Source: Cristatella mucedo (taxonomy: Eukaryota; Bryozoa; Phylactolaemata; Cristatellidae). From it: 64,000 nt of DNA. The DNA lies in NCBI GenBank assembly GCA_009760855.2, contig WPIO01000022.1, positions 1,191,501 through 1,255,500 on the forward strand, in the 5' to 3' direction. A model generated the notes under the pieces. That model was not told the origin of the DNA and ran no database searches. It was given only the letters and a program-made list of their open reading frames with translations. Made by a program: the position numbers and the translations under genes. Each line of letters starts with the position of its first letter. Within the stretch, counting starts at the first letter, position 1. Below are positions 46,426-58,456 of this stretch, piece by piece.

Positions 46426-48229
46426 GTCAGACCATCGGCACTTGTTACATAACTTCAACAGGGCTAATTTCAAGAGTGAACGAGGAGCTAGGGCCCACTA
46501 TGTGCCCGAAGCTCCAACTTACCACCTCTTGAACCTGAGACACCCATTACACCCGCTTCCCAAGAACTGATCGGCTTCCTTTTTATTTTCACGTGAGCTC
46601 TGTCACATCAAAGGTGTGCTAGACCGTGATGATTCGTGATCAGTCACTTCTCATCCCCTCCCCTCCTCCGTAATGCAATGCCTGCCGTTTGGACTAACTG
46701 AAAAATGCCTCCGGGCACTTTAAAGTTCATTGACTTTTGCAGCTCGAAAGATTTCGTCGGTTAGTTTTATTCGTACAGCTCCGGGTCATAGTGCTTAATT
46801 AATGGTTCCAGACCAGCAATTCTAGGCCGCCTGCTCTCCACCGGCGGATCCACAAATAGCAAGGCCTAGTGGCTAATCACCGAAAGTGTTCGAGTAAACT
46901 ATGTGCTTCGCGTTAAATGGAAAGCGATCCTCTTCGCGATTAAAATGTTTCTATTTCACATAGATAGTCATTGAAAACGCTTGTGTTATTTATGTATAGG
47001 TCATACCCTACGTGTACAGCATAACAGTACGCACTTATGTACACTGAGCATATATATCTGTACACACACTGTACACATATGTATACTGTTTACAGGCACA
47101 TAAATATATACCTCTCTCTACATGCCGATACAGACATGCCTGCATGTGTAAGTAGATATGTTTATATAAATAGATATTTATGTATACGTGTATATATACC
47201 TTATATGGACATACCTATGTATATATTAATAAATACTTGTACGCACAGGTATCTACAAAATGTACACGGTCAGAGATTATTAATATGAAATTCGGACGAA
47301 AGAACGTGATATTAGGTACCGATAGCCTTACAAAAAGGCTGGTCCCATAACTAAAACATTGTCACCAGCCTGTGCGAGACTTAGCTTAAGACCCAACACT
47401 CAAGCTGGAGCATCGTTGGCTACGCCATTCCGCTTGACACTCGTGACGTCGGCCGATTTTCTGAAATAACTAATAATACGTTCCCATCATGCAATTCCAT
47501 CAACCCCATACGCATGTCCTGGTTGTCATAATGCCCACTAAGGAAGTTTGTCAAATTTATGGTGACTTGAATGCAGACGAAATTCTGCACGATCAGAAAA
47601 TTCGCTGTCAGACTGATACCTCAGAATAAGTTCCAGGGAAAGGCCAGAAATTTAGATGTTCTTTGAAAATGCAGCTGAACGCCTCTCCATTGGTAAGTTC
47701 GCCGACATATGGTAAATCAAGAGCGCTTGAAGTGAGTGAGCTACTATGGCGATCCAAACTCTTTCTTTCAAGAACTGCTGTTGAGTATATGGCGCTCGTT
47801 CTTGCCTGCCTGCCTGCTACACGTACCATTGTTGTCCGTGTCCTACACACACACACCTTTCAAGAGCGAACCTGAGCCCTCAGTAGGGTGCATGGCGACA
47901 TTGGCCTGGTGTGCTAGTGGCAGGCTAACGCTGAAGTGAAGCCGATCGATCTAGGTTTAACAAAGCAAAGTGAACAGAGGGAACAAAAGAGGCGCGGTAA
48001 TAGTAGGCTGCATAATGAACACAAGAATCAACTGCAAGCAGCACAGCTTAGACTAAACTACCGACGAGATATCTGATCATGAAATTCGATGGAAACGGCT
48101 AAAAGAGCCTGCAACTGTCAGCAACTGCTTCTACGAAAAAGCAATGAACAGCTACTATAACATCGCCTGACATGTTAAGCAGGAAAGCTATATTCGGCTA
48201 GCGTCACGAATGCATATATATTTGAGTGC
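46426..48229. other. Unassigned intergenic sequence
   Basis: Contains a cryptically simple TA/CA-rich stretch at 47035-47250 (imperfect GTACACATATGTATA-like units). No gene seen. Confidence 0.4.
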
Positions 48230-48366
48230 TTGCGTGTGTGTGTGCGTGCGTGCGCGCGTGTGCGTGTGTGTGTGTTTGTGAGTGTGAGTGCTTGTGTGCG
48301 TGCCTGTGTGCCTGTGTGTTCGTGCATGCGCGCGTGCGTGTGCTTTCGTGCATGCGTGAGTATGTG
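48230..48366. repeat. Imperfect (TG)n/(CGTG)n tract
   Basis: Alternating purine-pyrimidine TG/CG repeats over about 135 bp. Confidence 0.9.
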
Positions 48367-50284
48367 AACGGCTGCAGTGCTGCCGTAGTTCTCTTCCTGG
48401 TATGTATACACATACACTGGTAGTGTAGTAGAATGCAGTGTAAGCGAAAGAGATAACCTGAAATTTCTCCCTGACAAATGGGCAACCAACTGTGCGTTTT
48501 TGTGGCCAGCAGGGCAGATTATTTCACGTTTAAATACAGCCAAGGCTGTCTGTTAGCCACGCAAAGGATCGGTCAAAGGGGACTCTTTAGTCACGGCTAG
48601 CCGTTTAGAGGTGTCGCGACTGCGAAAACTTCGGTACGGTCGCCACCTGGCGGGCTGTGATGGCTCCCAGCCGCTACCGCGGCCTGAGCCTCTCCTAGGG
48701 GTGGGGCTCAGGAATGGCTTTCCAAAGCTAATTTTTTATTTTAGTGACTCAATGGTGTGCTTCAATGGGCGAAATCCCTTTCCGCTTACCCGCTTATTGG
48801 TTGCCTTTGCATTTGTATTTGTTTTGGTTTGTCTTTAGCTTTTTTTACTCCTGTTTTATTTTTCTAGCAGCCATTCCTGTCGCTCGGCCTTCAAATAGAA
48901 TGCGACAGCGCCACGCGTCTGCCCCATTCGGTCCCAATTTTGACTCTCTACTCTACGCGCATTCCTTCTGCTAAGCTCCTCGAATGACATCCTGCTGCTG
49001 AAGCTAACCAACCAATCGCTGCTGCACTCTGCTCTCCACCTGCTCGCTCCCCGACCTCTGCCGCTCAGCCTCCGACGCGATCCTGCCGCGGCGGCGGCGA
49101 CGATGGCGGCGACGGCGGCGGCCCATGGCCGCATCCCGGTCGGCCTGCTGAGAGACGCCGCGATTATAGTCCAGTTCAAGCGGCGGCAAACTGAATGTCT
49201 GGGAGGCTTTCTCCAATAAACCAGCTGACCGGCATGCTAACACCAACCTGACTGCTGAGTTTACTACGTTGCAAGATGGCGCTCTCTATGGCGCTCGACT
49301 GCACTGCGATGTCCTTTTCTACTGCGCTTCATTCCTCTACATTCCGAGTAGTGGCTTAAATATTTGTAAATGCTTCAAGTGAAAAGATCGTGCGCGACAC
49401 GTGACCGTCGCCGGTGTGTACGTAATCGCTTGACGGCTTTAGCTTGTTGCAATTTTAATTTAATTCATATAACCAAGCCTTACAGGGAACACAGGTGACA
49501 GCATTTAGTGTCTCCTGGAACTTAAGTACTGCTCATTTAGTAAAAGTAAGATGCTTCCCTTTTGAATGCTCTCGGCATTTCGCCGAACTGCAAGCCGTGC
49601 GGAACCACTCAGCCGATACAGAATATATACATCAGCTGCTCCTTCCTGCAGGAAGCACGCGGCGCGCGCAGGTGCAACTGCAGCCACGTCTGTAGCCTCT
49701 GATTGACTCGTGAGTGGCAAAACACGTCTAATAAATGTTGGCGATCTAATCGAAAACTAAAATTGATATATTTACCCGGCCCTTCGTCTACTTTTGTATC
49801 GCGGAAGTCCTCTTTTGTTGGCTCTTTGAAGTCCGCATGAAAGCTCGGATGAGCAGCTGAGGGCTGTAGCACTCTGGCGCTATTAATTATTAACATGGAT
49901 GCAAAAGTGGTTGACTAGGGCTTCGATTATCATGCACTCGGCGAGCTTCGCCGTACCCGTGCGACTAGTCTGTTTATACTTCCTTACGAAAGATCAACGA
50001 GTGTCGTAGGGAGTTCTCCCAAATAACCTCCGTCCACTTGCAAGGGGATTTACCTTTTGAAATGTCGCGTAACTCCCTCGGATGACTTAACTCAGACATT
50101 TAGCGCCTAGAATGCTGCTGCGTCGACTTAGCAAAGTCCTGAATCTTCTCACTTTCTTCGTCTGTCGCCTCGCATGTCATGCTCCATTGACACTGCAGGT
50201 CGTAGTGACTTCTGCTTGCCTACGATGAGACTCCGATTCCTTACATCTTTGGCGCTTATTAGGTCATGGTAATGAAATTCCACC
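48367..50284. other. Unassigned, with a GC-rich core
   Basis: 48890-49200 is GC-rich with a (CGG)n run at 49089-49125, and GATGGCG-type motifs at about 49102 and 49275 are reminiscent of YY1 sites. It could be a small promoter, but no exon is recognised. Confidence 0.3.
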
Positions 50285-50460
50285 TTATAGGCTGGTTTGG
50301 TCCAGCGGTCAAGGTGCTCGCGCCGCCGCCGCCCCCCCCCCGACCGCGGTCTGGCTGAGGTCGTGGGCTCGAGCCCGGAGGCATATGTGAAGCGCCTGAA
50401 TAGAGATTAATTTCTCTTGGGGCGCTATACAAATGAGTTATATTTATTTATTTATTTAAA
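50285..50460 (+). repeat. SINE1 copy, fullest example
   Basis: tRNA-like head with A box TTGGTCCAGCGGTCAAGGTG and B box GTCGTGGGCTCGAGCCC, separated by a CCG/C-rich expansion. It is followed by GGCATATGTGAAGCGCCTGA, the hairpin TAGAGATTAATTTCTCTTGG closing with GGCGCTATACAA, and a (TTTA)n tail. The hairpin portion parallels the end of LINE B. Confidence 0.9.
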
Positions 50461-50484
50461 ACCAGGACGGCTGGGATAGCGACT

Positions 50485-50519
50485 GAAAGAATGGCAGTGC
50501 CGAGGACTGCCATTCTTTC
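50485..50519. repeat. 14-bp perfect inverted repeat
   Basis: GAAAGAATGGCAGT (50485-50498) and ACTGCCATTCTTTC (50506-50519) flank a 7-nt loop. Confidence 0.97.
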
Positions 50520-50689
50520 CGACGTAGACTGGTGTACGCCAGCACCGGATGTTCTGTAACTTTTCCTTTAGGCAGCAGAGCGTTTCGCATTTCTACAGCT
50601 CGCATAACTTTCTTCAAAGTCAGTTAGTGACGTGTTCAATGTGTCACGTGTTTCTGCCCTTCAGTGCGACATTGAGGACTTCACGTTAC

Positions 50690-51110
50690 CACAGTCAAGT
50701 GCCTACCATCGAAAAATTCGGGCCTGCCTAGACAAGTATACCACAACCAAGCTGATCCATGCGTTCACCATCACACCCTTCTGAGCTTCATCAACTTACT
50801 ACTCACAGCAGGGCTTCCTGCCTGTTTGATAAGGCGCCCGCCAGCAGTCGCTCGTCTGCCGCAAGTGTCGCAACTGATGTACTACATCAATTACCACCAG
50901 CCTGCATTATCATCAGCCAGGCTTCCCATCAAGCAGTGTATCGACGCATGGTTCTGTCGCAATCACTTTTAGATATCTTCACTCTCTTGCTCCGGCTTAC
51001 CATCTGACGTGCTTCCTAATCAGGTTTCGCATCGTATCACCCGCTCGTCTGACTCAAGTCATTTGCATGTGTGTCTCGTCAACTTAAAACCTTTGTGCGA
51101 CCCGCTTAGC
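50690..51110 (+). mobile_element. LINE B fragment, highly decayed
   Basis: Colinear nucleotide similarity to 34470-34870: ATTCGGGCCTGCCTAGACAA, CTGATCCATGCGTTCACCAT and CCCGCTCGTCTGACTCAAG. Many indels. Confidence 0.7.
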
Positions 51111-51444
51111 GGCGGCGGCTGCTTTCCTTTTGGCGACCACTCCATAGTTCTATGAATAGCTTAGTAAGTCTGGCGTCGTCTGTCTTACCCAAGCAAACGG
51201 AGGTTAATGATCATGCTCAATCCATTACCTACGTCAACTTGCAAGCATTAATTTGCTGTCGACTCTTGCCTATTTGTTACCTCGGCTTCCAAAAGATATT
51301 AGACCCAAACCAGACCGCTTTCTTCGAAGAATTTCAGAACTACTGAGAGTAGTTTAGCGCCGATCCGGACAGAAACGATATTTATCATAAGCTCTGGAAA
51401 GCACAAAGCCATGCAAGCCTTGAAGAAAGTACTGTCAGTACTAC

Positions 51445-51600
51445 TCCCTGATACTCACTGCATGCATGCTTATGCACCTCTACCTCTAACAAAGCCGCCA
51501 AGGCTATGCAAGTGCTGTGCGGGAGTGCTTTCACGAGTGCATTCAATGCCTGAGCAGATTTCGTTGCGTATACGGTAGCCTTGTACTGAAAAAAATTCTA
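51445..51600 (-). mobile_element. LINE A 3' fragment, inverted
   Basis: Matches the 3' end of LINE A in reverse (AACAAAGCCGCCAAGGCTAT, GTGCGGGAGTGCTTTC), as in the copy at 38110-39040. Confidence 0.65.
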
Positions 51601-52759
51601 CCCCATGTTTGTCTGCTTCGGAGGCAAATTACTTCCAGTCGGGGTACAGTTATAGCCATATGGCCAACATTCTCGCGCCCCTATGAACGGCCGCAAGTCT
51701 CATAGGCGGTGCAAAAATTCGCAAGCAAAGACAGATAAGCCCGAAGCCTTGCTCTGTACCTGCTGCACTTGAGTCATAATTGTTTTCTTGGAGAGTGACC
51801 TCCTCGCCCTGCCTGATGCAGCCATGGCAATCGCCGGTTTCCTTTGGGTCCGCTTGGGAACAGCTAAGCAGAGACGTCGAGTAAAATCAATGCACTTCTT
51901 GCCGTGGTGTCGAGCTCCCGACGCTAGCGCTCCATGCTGTAGCCATCAAGCAAGGGTGCTAGCAAGCACATGCACGCCCATCAGGTGCTGCCGCCGCTGC
52001 CGCGAAATCCGCCCAGCTCTCCTGCCGCAGCATTGGCGTACCAAGTCAAGAGTCCGCAGCCACGACGCCGACCGGTTTGACTCGCCAGTTGCTTCAGACC
52101 TGACGTGCTAGCAACGAATCCCACCGCGCTCAACCTACGACCTAGAGGGAAGTGGCGAATCAATTTAAAAGCTTAATTAGTTTGCTGGCTCTGATGAGTT
52201 TATAAGTGGATCCACGTGGGCGGGCGACTGGCCTGTCGGGCCAGCCGAGCTCTTTGATGTGCACCTCGTTCAGGTCACTGACGACTGGTGCTTCACTGCA
52301 ATCCGTTAGTAAAGCGTGGCTGTGGAAACTTCTGAGCTGCGTGCGTCGCAGCCTGACTGACCAACTGCACACTGGCGCTGTGAGAAATTTAACTCGCTGG
52401 CGACGGCTGGCTGCTGATGACATTTGGAGCCTAGCCATGCAAATAATTTCCGCCGCAGCTTTTAATGGATTCATTAGAGCAATTGGTCTGAACGGTCCTA
52501 TGGGTAAAGCCATCGGCTGAAGAGCTTCGATTCTCTTCTGTCGGAATGGGTTTGCAATGCTTTTCACTTAATACTGTGAGCTTTGCACCGGCAACCCGGC
52601 GAGCTGCTGTCTGGCGACCATTGAAACCCATTGTTTAGGGAAGTTCAATCGGTGCAACGCCATCTTTTTTCAATTAAGCTTTGGGTAATCGCTGACCTGC
52701 CCACTCCGTCGATGGCTGTTTCTTGCTTACGATTCTGACGCTGCGGATCTTCCAAGGCA
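51601..52759. other. Unassigned intergenic sequence
   Basis: Overlapping frames on both strands at 52160-52567 have no recognisable motif. No gene called. Confidence 0.35.
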
Positions 52760-53085
52760 CCCACCCATCTGCGCTTTTGCTCTGCAGGTGCAAGAATGTA
52801 GAGCATCCACAACTCTTACGAAACGACATCTCCTGCTGCCGACTGTGGCACATCTTTTCCAATCGTAGTGACCTGCTACTTCCATGCTACTCACATCTTT
52901 GACACCCATCCTGATTCAGCTACTCCTCTCACTTTCTCTTTGCTGCGTGTGACTAAGTATATTGGCTACAACACGCATACCGAAAGCCGCTTAGGCTTTC
53001 AGTGCCCTATAGAAAACTCTCCCGCACAACACCCACTTAGTCTTGCTGGCTTCGTGGAGTTACAGATGGAAATGCATTAGATATA
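52760..53085 (+). mobile_element. LINE A 3' fragment
   Basis: Translates to SPAADCGTSFPIVVTCYFHA, then LTFSLLRVTKYIGYNTHTES and ENSPAQHPLSLAGFVELQME, colinear with 63440-63700. Confidence 0.85.
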
Positions 53086-54059
53086 ATACATGACGCTACT
53101 ATGCTGCTCGCACTAACCGTGCTTAACTAAATTTCTCCGTAACAAAGCTCAACCACTCTTAGTCTAGAGTATAGTAAAATCTTATTTTAATCGCAAAAAT
53201 ACAGGGTTTTGACGGATATAGACTTCTATCCCGTAGTCAGCAAGCTCCTGCTTTAATTGTAAGTACCAGTCCGACTATACAGGTAGCTACGAGCGAAACA
53301 ATTGTGAGAACATTCCTGCCGGCACATAATGTCAAACCATCCATGCTGGAATCAGTCTAAAGTTGTTGCATCTGAGGAATGGAAGTCGTAAATGATCAAG
53401 AAATCTCTGAGACATACACGATACGCAAATAAATATTTACTGGTGCGATAAGGAAAAACAGAAAACAGGAAAATATCTCACCAAAGTAGCAAGAGTAGGT
53501 GAATGCATGCGTCTGCTTTCAGTTTGAAGTCTTGGTCAAAAAAAGATAATGCGAGTTGATGTTCTATCGCCGCTTACTGGGTACGGCGATGCAAACACAA
53601 CTTCATATACAACTGAAGGCTCTTAGTAAGACCAAACGAGCCCCGATTTAAATTTACTGCGAACCCCCCCCCCCTCTGAGACGCTTGGTCATTACCCGCT
53701 GCAGTTGCAGTCAATCGATGCTTACTTGACATAACTCTATACTAAAATATAAATAGTTTGTCTAGCGACCTAAGAGGACCGAACCGAATTGTTGCAACTC
53801 GTTGCAACTGGAACAATAACCACCGGATTGTGACATTCAAGTTATCGTGCGTAGACAAGCTTGATAAGGCACACAAGAAAACCGCTTAGGCAAGCAGGAA
53901 AAGCTCGCACGAAGGCATCAGCGCCATTGGTTAGTAAGACCCCTGGTTGATGCACCAGACAAAGGCGTAAGTAAGCACGAAAAGCTGCAAGGGAATGAAA
54001 GAAGGTCTACTGCTGTGAAGTGTCAGCATAGAAGAACGGATTCGTCTTTACCAAGCACT
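53086..54059. other. Unassigned intergenic sequence
   Basis: No gene or repeat recognised. Confidence 0.4.
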
Positions 54060-54600
54060 TAAATGATAATGCAAAGTCAAAGGATGCAGTTGGTGACAGA
54101 CTCTGGAATCACTCGATGGCGGCAAGTTCGGTCCATGCGAACTCATCGCCCGATCGCAAAAAAATTTCGATTTAGTTCGAGCAAAGGTGAGACGTGTGGC
54201 AGCAGAGGAGCTGGCGATGCAAGGCAACTCTGTAAAAGCTCTGTAGGAATACTGAGGCCGGATACGTGTGCCGGTACAAACCAGTTAAGCTGCCTTTTAG
54301 CCAGTGGAGAATCTAAAAATCAATTCAATGCTCCATAGGGAGCCAGGAAAGCTCAAACAGAAGTGATCAGTGTGATGTGCCAGCTACACATCAGACAGAA
54401 GAGCAGACGAGGCACTAAGTTTTGCACCAGCGGCAGATATAAAATTCCTAACTTGTGAACTGGCCTGGCTGTCATATTGTTGTCAAGGCAGGCTCTGATT
54501 ATTGACTTTATTTGTCAGCTGAAAGTAGACCGACTTAACGGTAGAGGATATGTGCTCGTCAAATGACAAGTTGTTAAGGAACAGCACGCCCAAATTAGGG
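54060..54600 (-). mobile_element. LINE B fragment, minus strand, highly decayed
   Basis: Minus strand: CATTTGACGAGCACATATCC...GTTAAGTCGGTCTACTTTCA corresponds to the HISSTVKSxYFQL segment, followed by heavily mutated downstream coding sequence. Confidence 0.6.
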
Positions 54601-54800
54601 GCTGGTGTCAGTGGAGCAATGCTTGAAGAACCAACCTTGGGGCGAGGTCATTCGACTTTCGCTCGACAACAACGTTAACAATCACTATTGCTGTCACTAT
54701 TGGGCTTAGTTTCGTAAATTTCAAAAGGTTAATTTAATTAGCCATCACGAAGGGGCATTTGTTTTTTATTCTTCCTCTCTTTCATTCTTAAAATACGGAT

Positions 54801-54811
54801 AAACACACACA

Positions 54812-54851
<40 letters not shown>

Positions 54852-54927
54852 CAGAATATACGTATACACTCACACAAAAACACACACACATATATGTATA
54901 TAAATATATATATATATTTATTTATAT
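54801..54927. repeat. (CA)n-(TA)n microsatellite
   Basis: CA repeats at 54801-54849, a second CA block at about 54869-54890, then TA/TTTA. Confidence 0.97.
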
Positions 54928-54928
54928 A

Positions 54929-55314
54929 CACGAACTTTCTCGCTTTAATTAGTAGGGACATCGTCGGACACTTCCCAGTCGCAGTCTGGTAGCGTGGCCG
55001 AAATAGCTATAGGCCGAAATAGCTATAGAAATAGCTAATAGGGTATCAAATCGCTTATTCTCAAGTAACACTCCGCACACCCAGCGAGAGAGCCCTAACT
55101 GCTCCGCCGTGCGTTTACTTCCCTACTGCCGCTCTCCTCCTTATCCGTTGCAACTCTCCGCACCCAAGATTGCTATAACTCTCCGCACCCAAGGCTGCTA
55201 TAATTGTCCGACGCAGCGAGCTCCTCTTTTGCACACCCAACTGGCAAGCCGCAGAGGAGAGCCAGTCATTTGCAACGGCTACAACAACCAAGCCTGCAGC
55301 CGCTAATTATACAA

Positions 55315-55391
<77 letters not shown>

Positions 55392-55425
55392 TGTGTCCCT
55401 ACTAATTAAAGCGAGAAAGTTCGTG
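54929..55425. mobile_element. Candidate MITE of about 497 bp with perfect 32-bp terminal inverted repeats
   Basis: CACGAACTTTCTCGCTTTAA plus TTAGTAGGGACA (54929-54960) is the exact reverse complement of 55394-55425. The interior holds two short tandem duplications (GGCCGAAATAGCTATA at 54996-55027; a 25-bp unit with CTCTCCGCACCCAAG at 55152-55201) and a (TG)n tract. No target duplication is evident, so a chance pair of inverted repeat copies is the alternative. Confidence 0.55.
55324..55396. repeat. (TG)n microsatellite
   Basis: About 70 bp of TG with one TATG variant, inside the candidate MITE. Confidence 0.99.
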
Positions 55426-55524
55426 ATTCCATCATGCGGCCAGATGGCGACTGGTACTTTCGAAAGTGACATTCAATAGACTTCTGTGACTAAGCGAAGC
55501 GAGTCCACAGACAGTGAGCTCTAG

Positions 55525-56262
<738 letters not shown>

Positions 56263-56304
<42 letters not shown>
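56263..56304. repeat. (CA)n microsatellite
   Basis: 42 bp of CA. Confidence 0.99.
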
Positions 56305-56307
<3 letters not shown>

Positions 56308-56539
56308 CACAAACACGAAATGCCACGGGCGCTATACGCCCGTATTCGGCGGAGTCCTTCTGGTGCTACCTCGCTCTGTTCCGTCAGCCGCCAGCGAACA
56401 GCCCACCCTCCTCCCTCGCTTTCGGAGAAACGATTCCAGCAACCACATGCGGTGGCGTCGAAACTGAGCTGAAGACGAAGAAGGAACCCCGAGCGAGCGT
56501 TACTGTGCCACTATTTAACTAGCAGGAACAATGGGGTTG

Positions 56540-56875
56540 AAAAGCCACCCGATATCAATCACCTCACGATCCTACTACGACTGCAGCGTCCAGCTCAAGA
56601 ACGCGGGTGCTCAGCAGCCGCCTTGCGTTCTCGTTCTCACGGGAACCGTCTACAGTGACCGCTGCGTCCAAGAGGATGCAAATTCTTTTCAACCACCTTT
56701 CTCGTTCCCACGGTAACACGTCCAGCAACTCTATGACAGCTGGCGGCGACAGCGACCTCGGGCAAGCATTACCCTAGTCTTAAATTGCTAGCCGGAAATC
56801 TATGCTCGACAGGCCACCAGCCGATATCAATCACTTCATGATCCTGCAACGACGGCTGCGTCCTCTCACTCAACG
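56540..56875 (+). repeat. Diverged direct duplication, period about 270 bp
   Basis: CCGATATCAATCACCTCACG...CTGCAGCGTCC (56551-56592) recurs as CCGATATCAATCACTTCATG...CGGCTGCGTCC (56820-56861). Confidence 0.75.
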
Positions 56876-56987
56876 CTCTAGGACAGAGGTGCTTCCTGCT
56901 GAGCAGTTCTTGTGCGGCGCCCTAAAATTGAGCCTGGCCGGTGCTGTGCTACAGGACTACTGTGACAGCGAAGCGAGTCCACAGGCT

Positions 56988-57106
56988 GCTCGTGTACATA
57001 GACTGTACATAGACTGTACTCATGTACATAGACTGTACTCGTGTACATAGACATAGAAATAGGCTGCTCGTGTACATGAGCTGCTCGTGTACATAGCTCT
57101 GACGGT
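56988..57106. repeat. Minisatellite of GTGTACATAG units
   Basis: Irregular tandem of (GCTG)CTCGTGTACATAGACTGTA-like units of 12-24 bp, ending where the RLE LINE fragment starts. Confidence 0.9.
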
Positions 57107-57107
57107 G

Positions 57108-58310
57108 CTATGTCGCTTCGAGTTCGGTCTGCCGAACTTGGCATCGGCAAATTTCCCGTTCTCGCCTCGCTCCGCCGGCGGCCTTGGTTAGTCCGTTTCG
57201 TGACGAATGCCTCCATCTTACATCTTCCGAAAGCCTGGTGCATACTGTGCTCGCCCGACTGGTCCGACTCGTCAAGTCGCCCGTCACCGACTTGACCGAG
57301 CCTTTGCCAGCTTGGATGGCACGTCATCGTCCGACTAGAAGCGTTCACGATACCTGGGCACAGCAGCCTTCGGCTCTGGGAACTGGGTCGGTTCGATCTC
57401 GCTGTGGGTCGGATGCACGTAAGTGCCTCAAGCGGCTCTCCTGCAGCCTCTCACTGGCCGGCCCTGAAGTGCTGGCCAGTGTCTAACAACTCAGACGGCA
57501 TCGAGCACTGGAGGGTGCCGCGAGTCGTTATCATGAAACTGCGGGAGTTCGCCAGGCTTGTGGAAGGTCGGGCTTGGGTGGCCCAGCCTGCACAGGGCAG
57601 GGTCAGCCGCTTCCTGGCCACGGACGGATTTGCCACCCATAGTCACTTCCAGACCACCGGCTTAAGCCTGTCATTCCGGGCCAACTCGCACACATAGCAC
57701 GCTTGAACGTTCTGCCAGTGACTGCTACTAGAAGTCGGGCATACCCCGGGACGGTCACCAGCCGCGCCGCCTATGCCGCACTGAGGCAAGGACTTTTGCC
57801 ACGTGCCGGCCGATGCTGCAAGCAATTACGGCCCGACACAATCTGGTTCTGGGACACCTAATCGGAGCACTCACCTGCAAGTCGACAGGCTACGCACTTA
57901 CGCTTGCCGGCAGTCTGGCTCTCAAGCCGGATCTGGTCATCGACAGAGTCATCGATATGGTAGTCGTTGATGTGGCCGTGCCGTTCGACGGTAGCAAGGA
58001 TGTTCTGGCTGTGGCCGACCTGAACAAGACCGATAAGTTTGCAGCCTTTACCAAGTCTTTCCTGACCGCTGGCCACCGGCCGGAAGTGGTGAAGCCCTTT
58101 GCCGTCGGGGGTCTCAGAAACTACTGGTGGCCAAACAATGAAGCGTGCCTGGCGTACCTCGGCACCCGACGCGCGGAGAGAATAGCATAGAGGTGGCTCT
58201 GTGTCTCCGACGCCATTACCAGCCAAGAAGCCACGTGGTACCTATTCCTGAACCAGTAGGCCTGGGTAGCACCCGCGACCCTGGCAGGACAGGGCAGCGC
58301 CGGCTGATGT
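57108..58310 (+). mobile_element. 5'-truncated LINE of the restriction-like endonuclease class (R2/R4/NeSL-type)
   Basis: A C-terminal ORF fragment in at least three frames. 57110-57295 has ELGIGKFPVLASLRRRPW, as in the post-RT region. 57500-57697 has LVEGRAWVAQPAQGRVSRFL. 57732-58190 is open and ends with the restriction-like endonuclease: a damaged zinc knuckle (LCRTEARTFATCRP, where a His is expected near the second T), ITARHNLVLGHL, then KPDLVI (about 57927), VVDVAVPFD and the downstream ADLNKTDKF Lys. This matches the PD...D...K nuclease core. LGTRRAERIA closes the protein. The RT core is absent. About 120 nt of 3' UTR runs up to a (TA)n(TG)n microsatellite. Confidence 0.85.
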
Positions 58311-58338
58311 ATATATACAAGTTAAAATTTTCAATGTC

Positions 58339-58353
58339 TTATATATATATATT

Positions 58354-58397
<44 letters not shown>

Positions 58398-58398
58398 C

Positions 58399-58452
<54 letters not shown>

Positions 58453-58456
58453 GTGC
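58339..58456. repeat. (TA)n-(TG)n microsatellite
   Basis: TA to 58376 and TG to 58456, directly 3' of the RLE LINE. Confidence 0.98.

Noticed and set aside
52190-52230. Hammerhead ribozyme-like CTGATGAG
   Set aside because: No following stem II and GAAA, and no matching cleavage-site stem.
52160-52567. Overlapping frames on both strands, considered as LINE coding
   Set aside because: Neither strand shows RT, endonuclease or zinc-knuckle motifs.
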